Shown here: piece after piece, positions 22,401-23,347 of the stretch
Numbering within the stretch: the first letter of the stretch is position 1
Layout of the letters: each line of letters begins with the position of its first letter
Assembly: GCA_016934175.1 (NCBI GenBank)
Contig: JAFGTI010000021.1
Location: 1 to 23,347, forward strand
Source of the DNA: Acholeplasmataceae bacterium
GTDB lineage: Bacteria; Bacillota_I; Bacilli_A; Acholeplasmatales; Acholeplasmataceae
Reading direction: 5' to 3'
DNA length: 23,347 bases
Made by a program: the position numbers and the translations under genes
The notes under the pieces: generated by a model
Told to the model about the DNA's origin: nothing
What the model saw: the letters and a program-made list of their open reading frames with translations, nothing else
Database searches by the model: none

Positions 22401-23021
22401 GGTGGTATTGACCATGTTATCGCAAATAATGAAGATGTTAATATTCTTGTCTTAGATACAGAAGTTTATTCTAATACAGGTGGACAATCTTCTAAATCTG
22501 CTCCATCAGGATCAATTGCTAAATTTACTGCAGCTGGTAAACCTGGAAAGAAGAAAGATTTAGGCGTGATAGCAATGAGTTATGGTCACGTTTATGTTGC
22601 TCAAATTTCACATGGAGCTTCATCAGCACAATTATTGAAGGCATTGAAAGAAGCTGAAAGTTATGATGGACCTTCTATCGTTTTAGCTTACTCTCCATGT
22701 ATTGAACATGGAATTAAAGGTGGGTTAACTAACTCATTCTCACAAGCTAAACTTGCAACACAATGTGGTTACTGGCCAACTTACCGCTTTGATCCAAGAA
22801 GAGAAGCTGAAGGATTAAATCCATTACAACTTGATAGTAAGACACCTGTTTGGGACAAATATCACGATTATCTACTTTCAGAAGCTAGATATGCTCAACT
22901 TGCACAAATTAACCCAGACCATGCAGCTGAATTATTAGATAAGAATTTAAAAGATGCGAAGAGAAGATATTCAATGTATAAACGATATGCATCAATGGAT
23001 TACTCAAACGAAAACGAGTAA
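19482..23021 (+). CDS. nifJ: Pyruvate:ferredoxin (flavodoxin) oxidoreductase, single-chain
   Basis: An 1179-residue enzyme that oxidises pyruvate with CoA to acetyl-CoA, CO2 and reduced ferredoxin, the main pyruvate exit in many anaerobes. Domains in order: pyrimidine-binding domain I (YPITPSSPMA near 33-42), transketolase-C-like and EKR domains, a two-cluster ferredoxin domain (CIQCNQCVFACP, cysteines 692, 695, 698, 702; and C748, C751, C754, C758), and the TPP domain with GDGWAYDIG (964-972) followed by DTEVYSNTGGQSS. The proximal-cluster cysteines C815, C818, C843 and C1073 are all present at the spacing known from Desulfovibrio africanus. Full length, no defect. AGGAGGT precedes ATG 19482. 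Alternating choice of frequent codons suggests high expression (impression, not computed). Confidence 0.96.
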   Translation: MVAKKVIKSMDGNEAAAYCAYAFSELAGIYPITPSSPMAQYVDLWASEGKKNLFGMPVKVVEMQSEAGAAGTVHGSLQMGVLTTTFTASQGLLLKLPNMYKISGQLLPGVIHVAARSIAAQALSIFGDHQDVMAARQTGFAMLASTGVQCAMDLAGIAHLSAIKTSIPFLHFFDGFRTSHEVQSIEVLDYELFDRLLDREAVAKFRAKGLNPAHPVTRGSAQSDDVYFQTRTLQASHYAGVPDVVNEYMAEISKVTGRPYAPFVYYGDKDATDIIIAMGSVIETAQQTVDYLVGQGKKVGLLSVHLYRPFSTEYFLSAMPKTVKRITVLDRTIEQGSTGDPLYLDVKSIYYAQKHQPLILGGRYGLSSKDTTPAMILAVYENMSGEQKDQFTVGIEDDVTFTSLKYEANNEITDKDSTELLFFGLGSDGTVGASKNITKIIGDRTSLYSQAYASYDSKKAGGVTRMHLRFSKNPIKSTYLVNYPHFVSCSTDTYLTKYDMLKGLRQGGTFLLNTQTPKENIENLLPNKVKRQLAQKKAKLFIINAVDLAYEIGLGRRINTIMQSAFFKLNDHLMDADDANKYMKKYAEKTYGRKGEAIVQMNAAAIDAGYINLVEIPVNPDWAVLVDEEAQDNSHRPDYVRKIADIVNAIEGDSLPVSAFLGYEDAHMENGSTAYEKRGVANYVPEWKSENCIQCNQCVFACPHAVIRSFLVDENEQQNVPEGAKMLDAKGKNMEGMKFSIQVSTLDCTECGVCVQVCPTPNKSLVMVPIGDELAKNSQQTADYFFNEVTYKDLGFDSAKNLAFHQPLFEFSGACAGCGETPYIKALTQLYGDHMVIANATGCSSIYGGSFPATPYTTNKDGFGPAWANSLFEDNAEFGFGMKIAYETMRDRVQTLLADHLDEMPETLKVLAEQWIENRKSSEITRKINSELIAELEKINKPYAKELLDIKDYFVKVSQWILGGDGWAYDIGFGGIDHVIANNEDVNILVLDTEVYSNTGGQSSKSAPSGSIAKFTAAGKPGKKKDLGVIAMSYGHVYVAQISHGASSAQLLKALKEAESYDGPSIVLAYSPCIEHGIKGGLTNSFSQAKLATQCGYWPTYRFDPRREAEGLNPLQLDSKTPVWDKYHDYLLSEARYAQLAQINPDHAAELLDKNLKDAKRRYSMYKRYASMDYSNENE

Positions 23022-23064
23022 CATTGAATAAAAAACTTCAAATGAGTTATTAAATTAATAAATT

Positions 23065-23099
23065 GCTTGGTTCCAATTTTATTGGAATCAAGCTTTTTT
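23065..23099 (+). terminator. Terminator of the bcp-PFOR unit
   Basis: Thirteen-base-pair stem (23065-23077 with 23081-23093), with one G-T wobble and a TTT loop, followed by six T. Confidence 0.95.
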
Positions 23100-23122
23100 A
23101 TAGTAAAATTATTAGTTTTGTT

Positions 23123-23151
23123 TTTACAAAAACTAGATTTTATGATATTAT
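23123..23151 (+). promoter_or_regulatory. Promoter of the terminal lipoprotein gene
   Basis: TTTACA (23123-23128) and TATTAT (23146-23151) at 17 bases, the latter preceded by TGA, an extended -10. Confidence 0.7.
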
Positions 23152-23190
23152 ATTTCACAATACACGATATAAACAATAAGGGGAGCAAAA

Positions 23191-23347
23191 ATGAAAAAAC
23201 TAGTGGCATTATCGATAGCATTGATTTTTGTAGTATTATTGGTTTCATGTAAACCGATAGAAGAAATATCTGAATTTACTGTTTCATTTCAAACGAATTC
23301 TACAAATGATATTAGTGATCAAATTATAGAAAGAGATGGTTTAGTTA
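23191..23347 (+). CDS. Lipoprotein with Flg_new/InlB-type repeat, cut by the window edge
   Basis: An open frame beginning at ATG 23191, with GGGGAGC seven bases upstream, and still open after 52 codons at the window end. The N-terminus is a lipoprotein signal (MKKLVALSIALIFVVLLVSC, lipobox LVSC with C20). After it, EFTVSFQTNSTNDISDQII fits the start of the Listeria-Bacteroides (InlB B-type, Flg_new) repeat pattern of TVxFxTN..., so the full gene may encode a repeat-bearing surface lipoprotein. Only the beginning is visible, so the repeat call is tentative. Confidence 0.75.
   Translation, partial: MKKLVALSIALIFVVLLVSCKPIEEISEFTVSFQTNSTNDISDQIIERDGLV

Noticed and set aside
23000..23248. Minus-strand open frame across the PFOR end and the lipoprotein start
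   Set aside because: It runs through a strong terminator hairpin and a plus-strand promoter, and has no ribosome site.

Overview
The window looks like chromosome from an anaerobic, low-GC bacterium on the Bacillota/Mollicutes side (for example an Izemoplasmatales, Acholeplasmatales or Erysipelotrichia relative). The reasons are AT-rich DNA, strong AGGAGG-type ribosome sites, TTGACA/TATAAT promoters, many U-tailed hairpin terminators, lipoprotein signals, a single-subunit pyruvate:ferredoxin oxidoreductase, and a standard genetic code (TGA is a stop in several genes and the tRNA-Trp has a CCA anticodon). The lineage is inference from gene content. I see no IS element, prophage or CRISPR array.

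Layout. 1-1348 (minus): a GC-rich, hairpin-rich stretch ending in a terminator, downstream of a PlsC-type acyltransferase fused to a zinc ribbon. 1552-2703 (plus): a YcaQ/AlkX-type winged-helix DNA glycosylase. 2734-2800: an imperfect palindrome of unknown role. 2932-5174: a DUF134 regulator, a NifX-like iron-cluster protein with a His-rich tail, and a CoA-disulfide-reductase-like flavoprotein, with two palindromic candidate operators. 5507-7277: a two-gene ABC-2 exporter. 7379-8389: a CorA metal transporter.

8431-15480 is the core of the window: a complete phosphate-starvation module, Pho box, pstS, pstC, pstA, pstB, phoU, response regulator and sensor kinase, all on one strand with overlapping or closely spaced genes. 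The module appears to contain both its uptake system and its own regulators, downstream of a box of three 11-bp-spaced hexamers. Two proteins in it are unusual. PstS has its two sequence halves in the reverse order (circular permutation), and PstA carries an extra extracytoplasmic region of about 110-120 residues between its first two membrane helices.

15531-18845 holds five tRNA genes (Trp on minus; His, Gln-UUG, Gln-CUG and Leu-UAG on plus) around two membrane/surface proteins of unknown function. 19003-23021 is a likely bcp-PFOR operon (thiol peroxidase plus pyruvate:ferredoxin oxidoreductase). The window ends inside a lipoprotein gene whose first repeat resembles the InlB/Flg_new type.
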